From assembly GCA_037974665.1 (NCBI GenBank), contig CM075778.1:7739001-7803000 (forward strand): 64,000 nucleotides of DNA, in the 5' to 3' direction. The number at the start of each line of letters is the position of its first letter. Position 1 is the first letter of the stretch. The DNA is from Ehretia macrophylla. Its lineage: Eukaryota > Streptophyta > Magnoliopsida > Boraginales > Ehretiaceae. Below the pieces are notes generated by a model. That model was not told where the DNA came from. It saw nothing but the letters and a program-made list of their open reading frames with translations, and ran no database searches. This document shows, in pieces, positions 44,853 through 58,192 of this stretch. The translations under genes and the position numbers were made by a program.

Positions 44853-47800
44853 AATCCTTTGTCATTGTAGAAAATGAATGATTCTCAAGATTATATATTC
44901 TTTAAACTGAACCAATGGTTAATGATTCTCTACGCATTTAGAGCAACAAAGCAGACTGCTTCACGTCTCATTGAACTGGAGCATATACTTCTTTTTTATT
45001 TAAAAGGAAGCTCTAAACGAATATTGTAGTACATATAAAAAAAAGAAATATTATATCTACCAAAAATTAATTTCGAGACCGCTCATACACAAAACGAGAA
45101 CCATAACAATAGAGCAAATGTCCAGTAATTAAGCCGAGCGTATACATGAATTCCAGAAATGGATTTTATCCTATATAACGTACCCAAGAAGGAACCGACC
45201 ACATGTCTTCTAGATGGAAAAAGGATGTGAAAAAGATCTGAATCGAGCTTAGGCTTGCGAATCCTTTTACTTGAGCTGGGAAATGTTTGTTATTTTATGA
45301 ATAGGACCGACAAAAAAAAAAAATCTTTTAGTAATCGAGAAAAGACATCGAGGTCCTTGGGTTTTTATCAATTTCCAATTAGCTCCTTCAATTTCTTTTT
45401 CCCTTAATTCTCTGAGGTCCCTTAACATTAATGGAGTTAAGGTGTTTAGAGGTCCCTTAACATTAATGCTTGGCCCATGGTAGGTAGAATTCCCATGTCG
45501 AATTGTATGAACATAAGCAATCAAAGCAGAATTGCAATGTATGGCGGATGGAATACTTATGGGAAAGATTCAATTATGATGAAGAATGGGTTGAGTATGT
45601 ATAATAATACATGATTGTGCGTGTGCACGAGGTTTTGTGTAATTATGGTGGCAGTAGGTGTGTATATTGATAAAAGTGAAGAAGAGGGAAAAAGGGGAAG
45701 CATGAGATGAATTGTATGTATGGGGGGAGGGGTGTGTGTATATGTGTATATATACATATATACATGCATACATATATATATATATATAGGTGTAATTGTG
45801 TAGGTGTATATGGGTGTAATTGTGTGTGATCCATGTATGTGTGTGTGTAGATGAAGAAAGGAAAGGTGGTGAAGAAGGAGAAGGCGATAACAAAGAGAAA
45901 AAAGGGAAATTTTGAGGACTAATTGGGCATGCACCAAATTGAACTTTTATAAAATTAATAAGGATTAATCAAACACTATATTAACTTCTCAATTTTAACC
46001 CTGCAACACTATTTATGGCTGTTAAATCTAATGAAAGTTTTAACAAAATAAACTAATTTGACAAACTTTAACAAACATTAGCGACTAATTTGTATTTCTT
46101 ATAACAATTTTGACTTACTTGAAAAAAGATAGGGATTAACCACATAATCATCCCAGAGTTGTAAATTGAGACCCTTCGTCATGATCCCCTTCACGCAATA
46201 AAGGAAGCAGGTTATACTATCACCTGAGCACAAGTTATTGATAAAAGTTAGGTTTTCCTTTTTTTTTTTGTGTCGAAGATAAAAGTTAGGTTGACTGAAA
46301 AAGATATTAATACTTCTAGAGTTAGAAAAGTTGTGAAATATATATTAATCAACTAGATTACAAACAAATTAAGTTGTTAATCTGTTAATAGATAATTCAC
46401 GCCAAGTCATCAATTATCATATGATGGCTTGAAAAAATTTTGTATACTTTTTTTGAGTGTAGTCTTCAATTCGAATGTCGAATTATTTGATTAGATCTCT
46501 AAGTTATATTCTCTAGTTTTAACTAACATCAAGAACCAAAATGAACTCACAACTTCTAATTACATTTACAGTATTATGAATCTAAGATTTAGATAATTTA
46601 ATTTTATCAAAAAATTATTGAAATGAAAAAACTGATTTCGAATTTCTTATTGGATTTTGTTTGTTGACATACAAGAGAATTACCCTATTGATCTTTATTG
46701 GAAGTTGCAATGCATTATTCCATGCCAATGCGCAAAGACAAATCCAGAATTGTTATTCAGTAGGGTTAGAACAAATTATTTAACATTTACATATGAATAA
46801 AAAAAAATTTAATGCGGGCTAAATCAACTTTTCAAGCTAAAAATACATTTATAATACACATAATTTTCACAATTAGTTTGGGATGAGCGAGGTTGCTCAT
46901 TTCTTAATAGGTATGCACTTTTTCTGGTACGCCTTAGCAAATAACATAGGGGAAAAACCATCTATGTGAAGGAAATAGGAGGAGGAGGGGAGAGAGGGAG
47001 AGGTAAGAAAAAAAGAAAGAAAAGAAGAGGAAGAGAAACGACGTTTGAGGCGATCGAAAGAAGAAAATGAAGGAAGGAAAAAATAAAAATAAAAAAGAAG
47101 GAAAAGAAGAGGAGCAGAAGAGACAAAAATGGAAAAGTAGAAATACCCAAACACTTATAGTGTTTCAGTCTATTTAATTATTTGGTTTTGGGTCAAGGAA
47201 TTAAGTGATCCCCATAATACTTAGGGGTCATTTGGTTGACAGGATAAATTTTCATTCCTGGGAGGAGTATATGTGATTAAAATAATTTAATACATCAAAA
47301 AAATTCCTATGAATATTTTGTAAAATTTCTAAGAATGCTATATTTTTATATTTGGTTTAAACTTAATCTTTTTGGGCAATTTTGAACAATTTTTTATAAA
47401 TGTCCCAACTCAAAAAGACAAAAATAGGTGGTAGAGGAGGAGGTGGAGGTGGTAGTGGTAGTGGAGAAGGAGGTGGTCGTAATAGTGGTAGTGATGGTGG
47501 TGATTGACACTATTTTAGTGGTGTTTAATTAAAGAAAAAAAATTCCAAATGTTATTACTAGTACTCTTTATTATCCCAAAAAACAGTAGGACGACTACCC
47601 TATTAATGTGGATTAATTGATAATACTTTTTTTTGTTCATAATTGATAATATGATTATAAATAAACTTTCTTCAACGTTTTTTCTTTATTTTTTTATTCA
47701 AGAAAGGCTTAAATCATTATATATCATTTTAGGATGTTACACAAGAGAATTGATATTGAGACGTAAGGATGGTAATTGGTAGAGCGCTTAAACCTGAATT

Positions 47801-48265
47801 TTGGGTATTCGATTCGATTATAAACCCATATATGAAACTGACCAGTCATTCGTGAGGATTTGAATTTTATAAATGGTTACCGATACATGAGACCAGAAAA
47901 CCTAATTATTAATTTTATAAAAATAAATAAATGAATAAAAATATTTATATATTATATACATACACATATAATACTAATAGTTTTTTATATATATTAATCC
48001 ACAATTAATAGTTGTGGGCCTATAACTCAACTCTTGTTATTAATTGTTAACCCTTGATAATTAGGGATGACAATGGGTAAGATTTAAACCTGAATTCGAT
48101 GGACATCCAACCAAATTGTAAACCTGTTTATAAAATCAATAGGATATTAATTAATCGCATAGTTAAGGTTTGATTATTATATGTGGTTAGTGACAGATAG
48201 TTTGACAAATATTACATTTGTTTGTTTTTGATTTTATCATGTTTTCCTTATTAAATTATTTTCAT
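44853..48265. other. Intergenic, no gene recognised
   Basis: It holds a 20-bp direct repeat (GAGGTCCCTTAACATTAATG-like, 45414 and 45449), a (TA)n/(GT)n tract at 45730-45845, a GA-rich tract at 46970-47120 and GGT/GGA repeats at 47430-47500. Apparent open frames (45557-45937, 46897-47154) are products of these tracts. Confidence 0.6.
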
Positions 48266-48270
48266 TTTAT

Positions 48271-48442
48271 TTTGTAGATCTTCTTAACACTTAAATTATA
48301 TTTTTTATTTTAAAATTTAAATGTATATTTATTTTAATTGCTTTTAAAAATACTCTTTTGTAGATCTTCTTAACGTTTAAATTATGTTTTTTAATTTAAA
48401 ATTTAAATGTATATTTATTTTAATTGCTTTTAAAAATACTCT
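48271..48442. repeat. Tandem duplication, two units of 86 bp
   Basis: TTTTGTAGATCTTCTTAAC and the following AT-rich sequence at 48271-48356 are repeated at 48357-48442 with only a few changes. Confidence 0.9.
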
Positions 48443-48699
48443 TAATCTATTTTAGAAAAATAATAAATATTTTTATTTATTAATAGGTTGAATCGGGTAC
48501 TCTCGTTGGTTATATCTGCTACTTTAAGCCTCCTTTAAATAAATAAAAAAAAATTGAAAGCCCTCCACGTGGAGAGGTTGCGTGGGTTCTCCTTGCACTT
48601 GTCCGCTGTCACCTTAATCTTCTTTTTTTTTTCTTTTTTTTTTTTTGGCAAACCTTAATCTTGGTTTACCTCGATATTATTCTACTACTTTCAAAAAAT

Positions 48700-49174
48700 G
48701 AGAAAATCTCACATTTAGTTCTTATTATTTATGAAGTGTCTCAGTTTAATTTTTATTATTTAAAATGTCATAATTTAATTTTTATTATTTTTTAAAAAAT
48801 TTCAATTTCATCCTTATTGTTTAAAGTTTTTAATTTCATTCTTATTGTTTTTTAAAAAATTTCAATTTCATCTTTATTATTTTAAAAAAATTTTAAATTC
48901 ATCTCTATTATTTCTCAAAAAAAAATAATTTAGTCCTTAAATAATAGGGACGAATTTAAAATTTTAAGAAAATAATAAAAACTAAATTAAATTTTTTTTA
49001 AAATAATAGGGACGAAGTAAAAAACTTTTTAAAAAATAATAAGTACTAAATTGAGACATATTAAATAATATAGATAAAATTAAAACTTTTGATGAATAAT
49101 AAAGACTAAATTAAGATATTTTAAACAATAAAAACTAAATTAAGACACTTTGCGGACTAAATGTGAATTTTCCC
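48700..49174. mobile_element. Mutator-like foldback MITE (475 bp) in the PFK upstream region
   Basis: The left end GAGAAAATCTCACATTTAGT is matched by the inverted right end GGGAAAATTCACATTTAGT. The interior folds back through TTTAGTCTTTATT/AATAATAAAGACTAAA-type words, as in the element at 22433-22835. Flanks TTCAAAAAAT (48690-48699) and TTCGAAAAAT (49175-49184) look like a target duplication of 9-10 bp with one change. Its right end lies about 180 bp upstream of the PFK start codon. Confidence 0.75.
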
Positions 49175-50286
49175 TTCGAAAAATTGTTCTCGCACCTTCA
49201 CCACCGAACTCATATACTTCTATATATACACTAAACACTTTCATTCATACTCTTGTTTTTTCTTCTTTGATCTTTCTTTTATCTTCTTCAGTTCATTAGT
49301 CCTTCTAAAGCATCGATATAATACATCTTGAGAGAAATATAAAGATTTTGTAATAATGTCTAGTGAGTATAAGCCTAAGATAGTTAAGGGTGCTGCTGGT
49401 TACGTACGTGCTAGAAGATGTGCCTCACTTGTCTGATTACATTCCTAACCTCCCTGTATGATGATCATATACCCTCTTTCTTTTCTTTTGACGTATACTA
49501 TTACACATGCAAAAAAATTGTGATGCTAAAGCAGTTGTGGGGTGTTTGTGAGTGTATGCATGAATCATGATTGTATGTGTGCAATTGTTTGCATATTCTT
49601 GACTCACTTGAATAGTTCTTGGCTGTTCTCTTATGTTCCTTGTGTTTCTAGATGAACCTTTTCTATGTATTTGTTTGTTCAACTTATAGTGTGACGTCGT
49701 GTTGGCATGTGGCAGTGGTTTATAAGTTCATGTCATGAGTTTAAATAATAATTTATGTTAATTAATTTTTACGGCGGAATTTGAGTTTCATGACAATTAT
49801 TTTTTAACTCTATAACACTATTTTCTATCACTAGTTTCACTTGTAGGCTAGTCATTGGGTGAATAATATTGGGAGGATCATGGGAACATTCAATATTTTA
49901 ACGTTGTATTGTTTTATTACTCACAGGAATAATTCCAATCATGACTCTGCACACTGACTTAGAGACATATGGCATATAATTCTGGTGTAGTCTAGTACGG
50001 TGCACTCATCTTATGGTGCGTGGCAATTAAACGCAACCTAAATAATCCTATTTGTAAGTTACAAGTGAAAATTAGGAATTTATTTTGACTCGGATTGGAC
50101 TTTTAGTTGTCGTCATTATTTGATTAAGCTTGGGATTCAAGCCATAATCCAACATATAATTAGGTATGGCAGTAAGCTATTCAAAGGTAGTGTCATCCTC
50201 AAACGAGGACTCTGTTTTCCGACGGAGGGTGATTGTAGTATGTTTCATGGGAGCAGTAACCAGTAACTTTTATGAGTTTATCCAAT

Positions 50287-50429
50287 GAGAAACTCTTAAA
50301 AAAGTCAGACTGACCGGTCAGTCTGGCTTTTTACACACAAGGCATTGAGACCAAATACGTGTGGGGACCATGCATTGTGAGTAAAAAAGCCAGACTGACC
50401 GTTCAGTCTTACTTTTTTAAGTGTTTCCC
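50287..50429. mobile_element. Mutator-like MITE (143 bp) with perfect 9-bp TSD in PFK intron 1
   Basis: TTATCCAAT flanks it at 50278-50286 and 50430-50438. The arms are about 55 bp long: AAAAAAGTCAGACTGACCGG at the left pairs with AAAAAAGTAAGACTGAACGG read from the opposite strand at the right. Inside each arm GACTGACCGGTCAGTC is itself a palindrome. The loop is about 35 bp. On the sense strand of PFK it forms a long imperfect hairpin. Confidence 0.92.
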
Positions 50430-53079
50430 TTATCCAATTGCTTACTAAAGCAGCTGCATAACTTCTGCAGACCTATCCTAATCCGTTGCAAGACAATCCT
50501 TCCTATTCAGTCGTTAAGTAAGTGTGGCTATTGAATTCTTTCCTCGACATAATTTTCTATCTAAATGCCAGTCATGCAGTTCGATATGCTTTGCATTGCG
50601 TGTGTAGATTATGATTGAAATTTTGTACTTTACAGGCAATATTTTGTTAACGAGGATGACAGTGTTACACAAAAGGTAAGTGGTGTTTGTCAATCGTAAA
50701 TCCACATTGGCAAATGCACATGAAAATTTTCATATTACACTTGCCAAGTTGCTTCGTTATCTCCTATTTATACTTAATTAAGTTTATCTTGTAGATTGTT
50801 GTCCGCAAAGACAGTCCAAGAGGGACTCACTTTCGACGAGCTGGACCTCGCCAAAAGGTTCTTTCTACCCTCTCTTTTAGTCTGTCAGCTAATATTTAAG
50901 TCTCATGATGAAAGACATCCCTGAATTATGATCGGTGTATTTTGAACCGGAGGAAGTACTCGCATGTATAGTAACTTGTGGAGGTCTTTGCCCTGGTATA
51001 AATACAGTGATAAGGGAACTACTATGTGGTCTGTACCACATGTATGGCGTGAAAAACATTCTTGGAATAGAGGTAAGTTAATCACAAATGTAAAAGGTAA
51101 CTCTATGGAATATTTGATGAATGCTTTACTTTTCTACCGAGATTTTTCTTCCCAAAGTAATTTTCTAGTTACTGAGGACTAGTAGTATTACTATCTTGAC
51201 AAATTGCCAATGTTCTGAAAAAGATACTCCTACCTTTACTGATTTTAAAGCCCAATTGCAGTTGTCTTTAATAAATTTGATTTTAATTGGCCAAGAAAAC
51301 TGATTTTCTTTTCTTTGCAAGTTCAAATACACGTGTCTGGCAAAAAAAAACAAACTTTTTGAAGTCTGCTGTTAGCTAAGATCAATAAAGAATTGCTGAA
51401 GGCGTATTGTACGCATCTATGTATGATGCCCAGAGACTAAAAGAAATTGGGGTTAATATCAGGAATGTGATTAGGCAGTTTGGATAAAATCTGAAATACT
51501 CTCTCAGATGCTGTGATTTACTGAAATATTAGATGCTAATCTTGACTCGTAAATGGCATTTGAAACATTCTGCAGCGATTTTATCAACATTTTGGTTTGG
51601 AGATGCAAAATGTGACTACAGTATTCATCATCTGTTGGTTTCATATCTTGAACGGACTCAGAGTTTTGACATTTAAGTTCCACTAATGAACAGAATCACC
51701 AACTGATTTAAGTTTTATCATTGCATACAGGGAGGATACAGAGGTTTCTACTCTCGAAATACTGTACCTTTAACTTTAAAAGTTGTTGATGATATTCACA
51801 AGCGCGGAGGTTCCATTCTTGGGCTATCAAGAGGTGGCTATGATTTGTCAAAAATTGTAGACAGCATTCAAGATCGAGGCATCAATCAGGTATGCCGATA
51901 AGCAGTTTCTTTTCTGATCATTGCAAAAGTTCGACCGGACATCTATCTTCTTGTTTAGATATGTCTTTGTGCATAGACATATAATCTTTGAAATTGAGTG
52001 CATCAGGTTTATATAATTGGAGGAGATGGCACTCATAAAGGAGCTTCTGTTATTTTTGAGGTATTGTAACTTTTTAGGTTATCGCATTGATTGGCAACGC
52101 CTGAGAAACTGTTTTGAGTTGAAACTACATCTGAATAAACATTCCAAATAGTGATCGTTAGAATCTAGTGTTGTCACTTATGTAGCATTGTGCCCTGTAG
52201 GAAATTAGAAAGCGCCGTCTCAAGGTTGCTGTGGTTGGAATACCTAAGACTATTGATATTGACATTCTGGTAACCTTATGCGTATTTATGTCTACTCATG
52301 CATCATTTTGTGCATTTTATGCTGTTGTATATAAATCTTTGCTCCGCTTGGTACAGGTCATAGACAAGTCTTTTGGATTTGACACTGCTGTGGAGGAAGC
52401 TCAACGAGCAATAACTGCAGCCCATGTTGAAGCTGAAAGCATTGAGAATGGTATCGTGGTTGTAAAATTAATGGGGCGTTATAGTGGTAAGCTTTATGTT
52501 TGCCGAATGGACCTTATAGAGGGTTCTTGTGAGGATTCATATGGAAATCGGATGAAAAAAAAGGCCTACTGTGATATGGTGGTTTGGAAGAATTTGTTTG
52601 TTTATGTGGGATAACCTACTTGCATGTGATGAGATCTCAGAACCAAAAAATTTGATGCACGCATGATTTTATACTGACACAACCTTTTCTTCAATTTTGT
52701 TCATGTGTGCAGGGTTCATCGCAATGTACGCTACCCTTGCCAGCAGAGATGTGGACTGCTGTTTAATTCCAGAGTCACCTTTTTATCTGGAAGGTCCTGG
52801 TGGACTCTTTGAATTCATAAAGAAAAGAATCAGAGAAAATGGACACATGGTTATCGTTATCGCAGAAGGTGCAGGACAAGAGCTTCTTTCTAAAAGCATT
52901 CACACCATGGAGCAGCAGGATCCTTCAGGGAACAAACTGCTCCAAGATGTTGGACAGTGGATATCTCAAAAGATCAAGGTACAGATGGTCTATGAATTTA
53001 ATTAATTTAAACGTGATCATTGCTTTGTTTTCTGTTTGTTGTATAACATTTCTTGAATTGAGCTTGAAAGGTTTGTATG

Positions 53080-53312
53080 TGAAAGAACAGAGAATTAAGA
53101 GAGAATAAAAAAGATTTCATTCATTTTTTAGAATAGTACATTGATGATCTATTTATAGATCATAAGTCAGTTAGTTATCTGACTAACCTAACTAACTCTG
53201 CCAGCTATAGATGAGCTGGCAGACTAACTAACTATTTCAGTTTACATCATGAATAGCACAGTCAGTTACAAACAATAGAAATACAACTTGAGCTTAGAGA
53301 GATATCTTATCA
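53080..53312 (-). repeat. 3' LTR of the copia element
   Basis: A 233-bp copy differing from the 5' LTR at one position (AATAAAAAAG versus AATAAAAGAG). The PFK target word GTATG precedes it. Confidence 0.96.
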
Positions 53313-53322
53313 GCCCCCCTCA
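53313..53322 (-). other. Polypurine tract of the copia element
   Basis: The minus strand reads TGAGGGGGGC directly before the 3' LTR. Confidence 0.8.
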
Positions 53323-56300
53323 AGCTGAGCCTGGTACAGAGACTAGGGGCAGCTTGCTCTTGATATAAGTGTAGAGTGCTTTGGAGAGAGCCTTGGTGAA
53401 GATGTCTACAGTCTGCTCTTTGGTGGAAATATAGGAGAGTCTTAGCACCTTAGCAACTACCTGCTCTCTAATGAAATGATAATCTATCTCAATATGCTTG
53501 GTTCGAGCATGAAAAACTGGATTACTTGCTAGAGCCATAGCAGATATGTTATCACAATGAAGCACAGGTGACTGTGATTTTATTGACAAGTCTTTGAGCA
53601 GAAAAGTAAGCCACCTTAGTTCTGCAGCTGCATGAGCCATAGCTCTGTATTCTGCCTCTGTGGATGACCTAGAGACAGTGGCCTGCTTCTTTGATGTCCA
53701 AGAGATAAGGTTAGCACCCAAATAGATGGCATACCCTGTGGTGGACTTTCTATCCAAAGGGTCAGATGCCCAATCTGAGTCTGCAAAGCCATATAAATGC
53801 AGTGGACCAGACTGAAAAAGTAGCCCTTGGCTGAGAGTGCCTTTTATATACCTGAGTGTTCTCTTTAGGGCTGCAAAATCAGCCACTGTAGGCTGGTGCA
53901 TATGTTGGCACAGACTATTCACAGCATATTGAATGTCTGGCCTTGTCATTGTGAGGTATTGCAAGGCACCAGTCAAGCTTCGAAATTGAGTAGGATTAGA
54001 GTAGAAAGAACAGTCTGCCTGTTTGGATTTGGCTGTAGTAGGTGTGACTGCTGAGTTGCAGTCTTGTAAACCAGCCTTTTTGAGAAGATCAGTAGCATAT
54101 TTAGTTTGGTGCAAAGTGATTCCATGAGCTGTAGTGAGGACTTCAATGCCCAGGAAATAGGACAAAGGACCTAGATCCTTCATTGCAAATTGTGTACTCA
54201 TGGCAGTGATTAAGGAAGTAATAGCTGAAGGATCACTACCAGTCACTATTAGATCATCCACATAGATCAAAACAAGAATTGTTGCAGTAGAAGTCTGATG
54301 AAGAAATAAAGAGGTGTCTGCAACACTCATCACAAACCCTTGTGATACTAAATAGTTAGTAAGCATTTGGTACCAGGCTCTTGGAGCCTGTTTTAAGCCA
54401 TACAATGATTTTCTAAGCTTACAAACCAACTGTGGATAATTAAGATCAATAAAACCTGTTGGTTGATTCATGTAAACTGTTTCTTGTAAAGAGCCATGCA
54501 AAAAGGCATTGGAAACATCTAATTGCCTAAGAGACCAGTGGTGATGTAAGGCCAAACTGAGTACAATCCTTATGGTCTGTGGTTTAACCACTGGACTAAA
54601 AGTCTCAGTGTAATCCAAACCATGCTCCTGCAAATAACCCTTAGCCACTAATCTGGCTTTATACCTTGCAATAGTGCCATTAGCATGCCTTTTAATCTTA
54701 TAACCCCACTTACTCCCAATAGGCTGCCTGTCAGGAGGCAAAGAAACAAGATCCCAGGTATGTTGTTGTTGAAGAGCATAAAACTCTTCCTTCATAGCCT
54801 GAACCCAGCACTCATATTTGGCTGCTTCTTTATAGCTTGAGGGTTCAGTCTGGGCAGGGGTAGTGATCAGGGTATTGAGCTGGTACAGAGGTGGAGGAAG
54901 ACACCCTGTTTTGGCTCTAGTAAGCATAGGATGTAGAGATTGTGGTGGCAGTAATTGTAAAGACTGAGAACTTGATGACTGAGAATAGGTAGGAATTGTA
55001 GGCTGAGGGGGAATAGAAGAGGTAGACTGGGAGGCAAAAAAACTAGATGTATCTCCTAGGGCAGAAGACTGAGATAATGTAGGTAAGATTGGAGAACTAG
55101 TCTGCTCAGGAAATGTACTACCTGAGGGAGTAGAAGACTTATCACTAGCTGAGGAAGAAGGCTGAGTAGTAGAAGGTGGAGGAGATGAACTCAAAGGAGA
55201 AGTGGTTTGAAAAATAGGAGGGAATTGGCTGTGAAAGTCTTGAAAAACTTGCTGGCTATGCTGAGGCTGAAATGTGGGGTTTGATGAAGAATAAGGAAAG
55301 ACATGCTCCACAAACCTCACATGCCTAGAAATGTAAACTTTCTGAGTTACTGGATCAAGGCATTTATAGCCTTTAGTGTTTGGACAGTAGCCTATGAAAG
55401 TGCAGGGTATAGATCTATTCTCAAGCTTATGACTGGTATATGGCTTAAGCCAGGGATAACACAAACAGCCAAAAACCCTGAGAGAGTGATAGTCTGGAAG
55501 TCTAGAATAAAGCACTTGGTAGGGAGATTGATTTTTAAGATTTGGTGTAGGCAATCTGTTTATTAGAAAATGAGCTGTAGCCAGAGCCTCCAGCCAAAAA
55601 ACAGAGGGTAAATGAGCTTGATTAAGAAGAGTTAAAGTAGTTTCTATAAGATGAAGATGCCTTCTTTCTACCCTCCCATTTTGTTCTGGGGTATAAGGAC
55701 AAGTGGTCTGATGAATGGTACCTAAAGTTTGCAGGAATGACTGAAACTTATGGCTGGTGTATTCAGTTCCATTATCTGTCCTAAGTGTTTGGATAGGGGC
55801 ATGAAATTGAGTAGTTACCATTGATTGAAAACTTTGAAAAACAGCATAAGCATCAGACTTAAACTTCATAGGATACAACCAAGAAAACCTTGAGTAATCA
55901 TCAATGAATAGGATATAATACTTGTAGCCTTTACAAGAAGGAAAGGGGGCAGGTCCCCAAATGTCTGAATGCACCAATTGAAAAGGAAAAGAACTAACAG
56001 AAGTAGACAACGAAAATGGAAGTCTGTGTGCTTTTGCTACAGAACAGGGTTGACAGTCTAGTGTTTGATGAGAAATCTTTACATGAAGTATAGAAGACAG
56101 TAATTGAGAGCTATGACTAGAAGGATGGCCTAACCTATAATGCCATTTTACATTATTAGGGAGACCAGTAGGTGTTGCACTGCAAGTTAGAGCTTGAGTA
56201 GAGAGTTGAGAAGAGATGCTTGAAAGCTGACTTGCAGGAAAAGCATAGAGCCCCTTGTTACAGGGGGCCTTGAACCTCACTTGTTTGGTATGATTGTCCA

Positions 56301-57678
56301 TGATAGTCACCTCCTTGGAAGTAAAAATAATAGAACAATCATTATCCTTGGTGAGTTGATAAACAGATAAAAGGTTTGAAGAAATTTGAGGGACATAAAG
56401 AATATTCTTTAATAACAGGGAAGAAGAAGAAGTTAGAAGTTTACCATCATCCATATGTTGAACAGGTATAGCTTGACCATTGCCAACAGTCACTGTCTCA
56501 GCTCCATTATAAGGATGAGTGATCTGCAGCTGGGCTAGGTCATTGGTCACATGGGTGTTAGCACCTGAGTCAAAATACCAATGGGGAGCAAAGGGTGGAG
56601 AGGGATTAAACTGAGTGTTGAACACCTGTTTGGTGGTCCTAGGAACAGCATAGTTAGTACTATCAAATCTATGCCAACAAGCCAGGGCAATGTGGTTAGG
56701 TTTACCACATATTTGACAATAAACCTTGGGAGTAGAAGTCTGAGAGGGCTGAAACGAATAAGGAGAAGGGGTGGGGGAGTATGGTGATGGTGGAGGAGAT
56801 CCTAGGACACCCCTACCTTGAGAATGTTGATTCCTCCCCCCCCTTCCCCCTCTATAGCCATTACCTCTACCTCTGCCCTTTGACTGATGTTGTTGATGAG
56901 TAAATGAGCTGTAAAGTGCAGTATGCAGATCTGTTGGCAGAGCAGAGAGTGTAGATGAAGGTTTCTGCTTCTTCTGATGCAGTTCCTCTGTAATGAGAAG
57001 ACTGCACAACTCCTGCATAGTGATCTGCGAGGGTCTAGTTCTGATTGTAGTCCTAAAAGTTTCATACTCATAAGAAAGACCCTTGAGAGTATACAGAACA
57101 AGATCTTCTTCTGAAATTATCTATGAGGCTGCTGCTAGGCTATCAAACAAACTTTTGATTTTATCAAGGTAGGTCTGCATTGTTTGGGTCCCTTTTGTGA
57201 GAGTTTGGAGATCTTCTTTGAGTTGATGTATATGGGACCTGCTCAGAGAGCTGAATCTGAGAGACAGAGCTTGCCAAATAGCAGTTGTAGTAGGCAAATG
57301 AAGAACTTGAGAAAGCACAGGTGCAGTCATAGAGGCAAACAAACATGACTTCAACTGCTGATCCAAAATAAGCCATGTAGAGTAGTCTGGATTGGTCATA
57401 ACTGAACCTTCTGAATTGGTGATGTTTGGTGATGGAGGAGAAAGAAGGCCAGCTACATGATCATATAGTTGATGACCTTGTAAAGCCACCTGCATTTGAA
57501 CTTTCCATAACACATAATTTGTGTTATCAAGTTTGATTGGAAGAAGATTGTGCAGGTTTTGTTTGAACTGTAGAAGTCCTTCAGGCAGAGCTGATAGAGT
57601 CTCTGTGTTAGCCAGAGATGAAGCAGAAGCAGTAGCTGAGGTAGAAGCCATGGCTGGGGATGATGTTGTGGTAGCCAT
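53320..57678 (-). pseudogene. Copia gag-pol polyprotein, one in-frame stop
   Basis: A frame of about 1450 codons starts at 57678 (MATTTSSPAMAST) and ends at 53320. Its only break is a TAG at 57121-57123, just after SLFDSLAAAS, splitting it into a 185-codon gag part and a 1232-codon part open from 57018. In the larger part the zinc knuckle CQICGKPNHIALAC is at residues 101-114 and protease DSG at 150-152. Integrase follows (HYRLGHPS, SDIWGPAPF, TDNGTEY), then RT (LDVSNAFLHG, YVDDLIVTG) and RNase H (DSDWASDPLDRKSTTGY). The order, integrase before RT, defines Ty1/copia. One stop suggests recent inactivation or readthrough; trans-complementation is possible. Confidence 0.93.
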
Positions 57679-57945
57679 TGTAGATGCTCGAATTAGTAAT
57701 CATAGAGTATAGAATGTTGCGAAAGCAGAAGTTGAGAAGAAAAGAAGCTCTGGAGAGCAGCTCTAATGGTGGAAATTGAAGAAGAAACCCTAGGATTTGT
57801 AAGAGGGAGAAGAGGAAATCGAAGCCTGTAACAGCTTGGGAACACTGCAATTTTGATATTACTGTGCTCGCAATGAAGAAAGGAAGCTGTTTATGGAGCT
57901 TTCTTTCCAAAAAAATGAAGTTCTTTAATGGCTGCCAGGAATGGT

Positions 57946-57959
57946 GGCTCTTGATACCA
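57946..57959 (-). other. Primer-binding site of the copia element
   Basis: The minus strand directly after the 5' LTR reads TGGTATCAAGAGCC, close to the initiator-Met tRNA complement (TGGTATCAGAGCC) with one extra A. Confidence 0.82.
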
Positions 57960-58192
57960 TGAAAGAACAGAGAATTAAGAGAGAATAAAAGAGATTTCAT
58001 TCATTTTTTAGAATAGTACATTGATGATCTATTTATAGATCATAAGTCAGTTAGTTATCTGACTAACCTAACTAACTCTGCCAGCTATAGATGAGCTGGC
58101 AGACTAACTAACTATTTCAGTTTACATCATGAATAGCACAGTCAGTTACAAACAATAGAAATACAACTTGAGCTTAGAGAGATATCTTATCA
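57960..58192 (-). repeat. 5' LTR of the copia element
   Basis: A 233-bp LTR followed by the second GTATG target copy (58193-58197). The minus strand contains the TATA-like word CTATAAATAG (58029-58038), a plausible promoter for the element. Confidence 0.95.

Larger units (their letters stand above)
53080..58192 (-). mobile_element. Ty1/copia LTR retrotransposon in PFK intron 10, nearly intact, very young
   Basis: The LTRs are 233 bp each (53080-53312 and 57960-58192), TGAAAG...TTATCA, and differ at one site. GTATG flanks the element (53075-53079 and 58193-58197). The element runs on the minus strand, antisense to PFK. A primer-binding site, a polypurine tract and a gag-pol frame with a single stop are present. 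Protein features fit the Ale/Retrofit group, though lineage needs a tree. Confidence 0.96.

Noticed and set aside
45557-45937. Minus-strand frames rich in H, T, Y and I
   Set aside because: They come from GT/TA microsatellite DNA with no domain or gene structure.
46897-47154. Minus-strand frames rich in F, S and L
   Set aside because: They are products of a GA-rich low-complexity tract.
52231-52614. 127-codon frame inside the PFK gene
   Set aside because: It reads exon 8, an intron and exon 9 without splicing; exon borders and phases show the real structure.
55303-55566. Plus-strand frame within the copia element
   Set aside because: It is a shadow of the well-supported minus-strand gag-pol frame.
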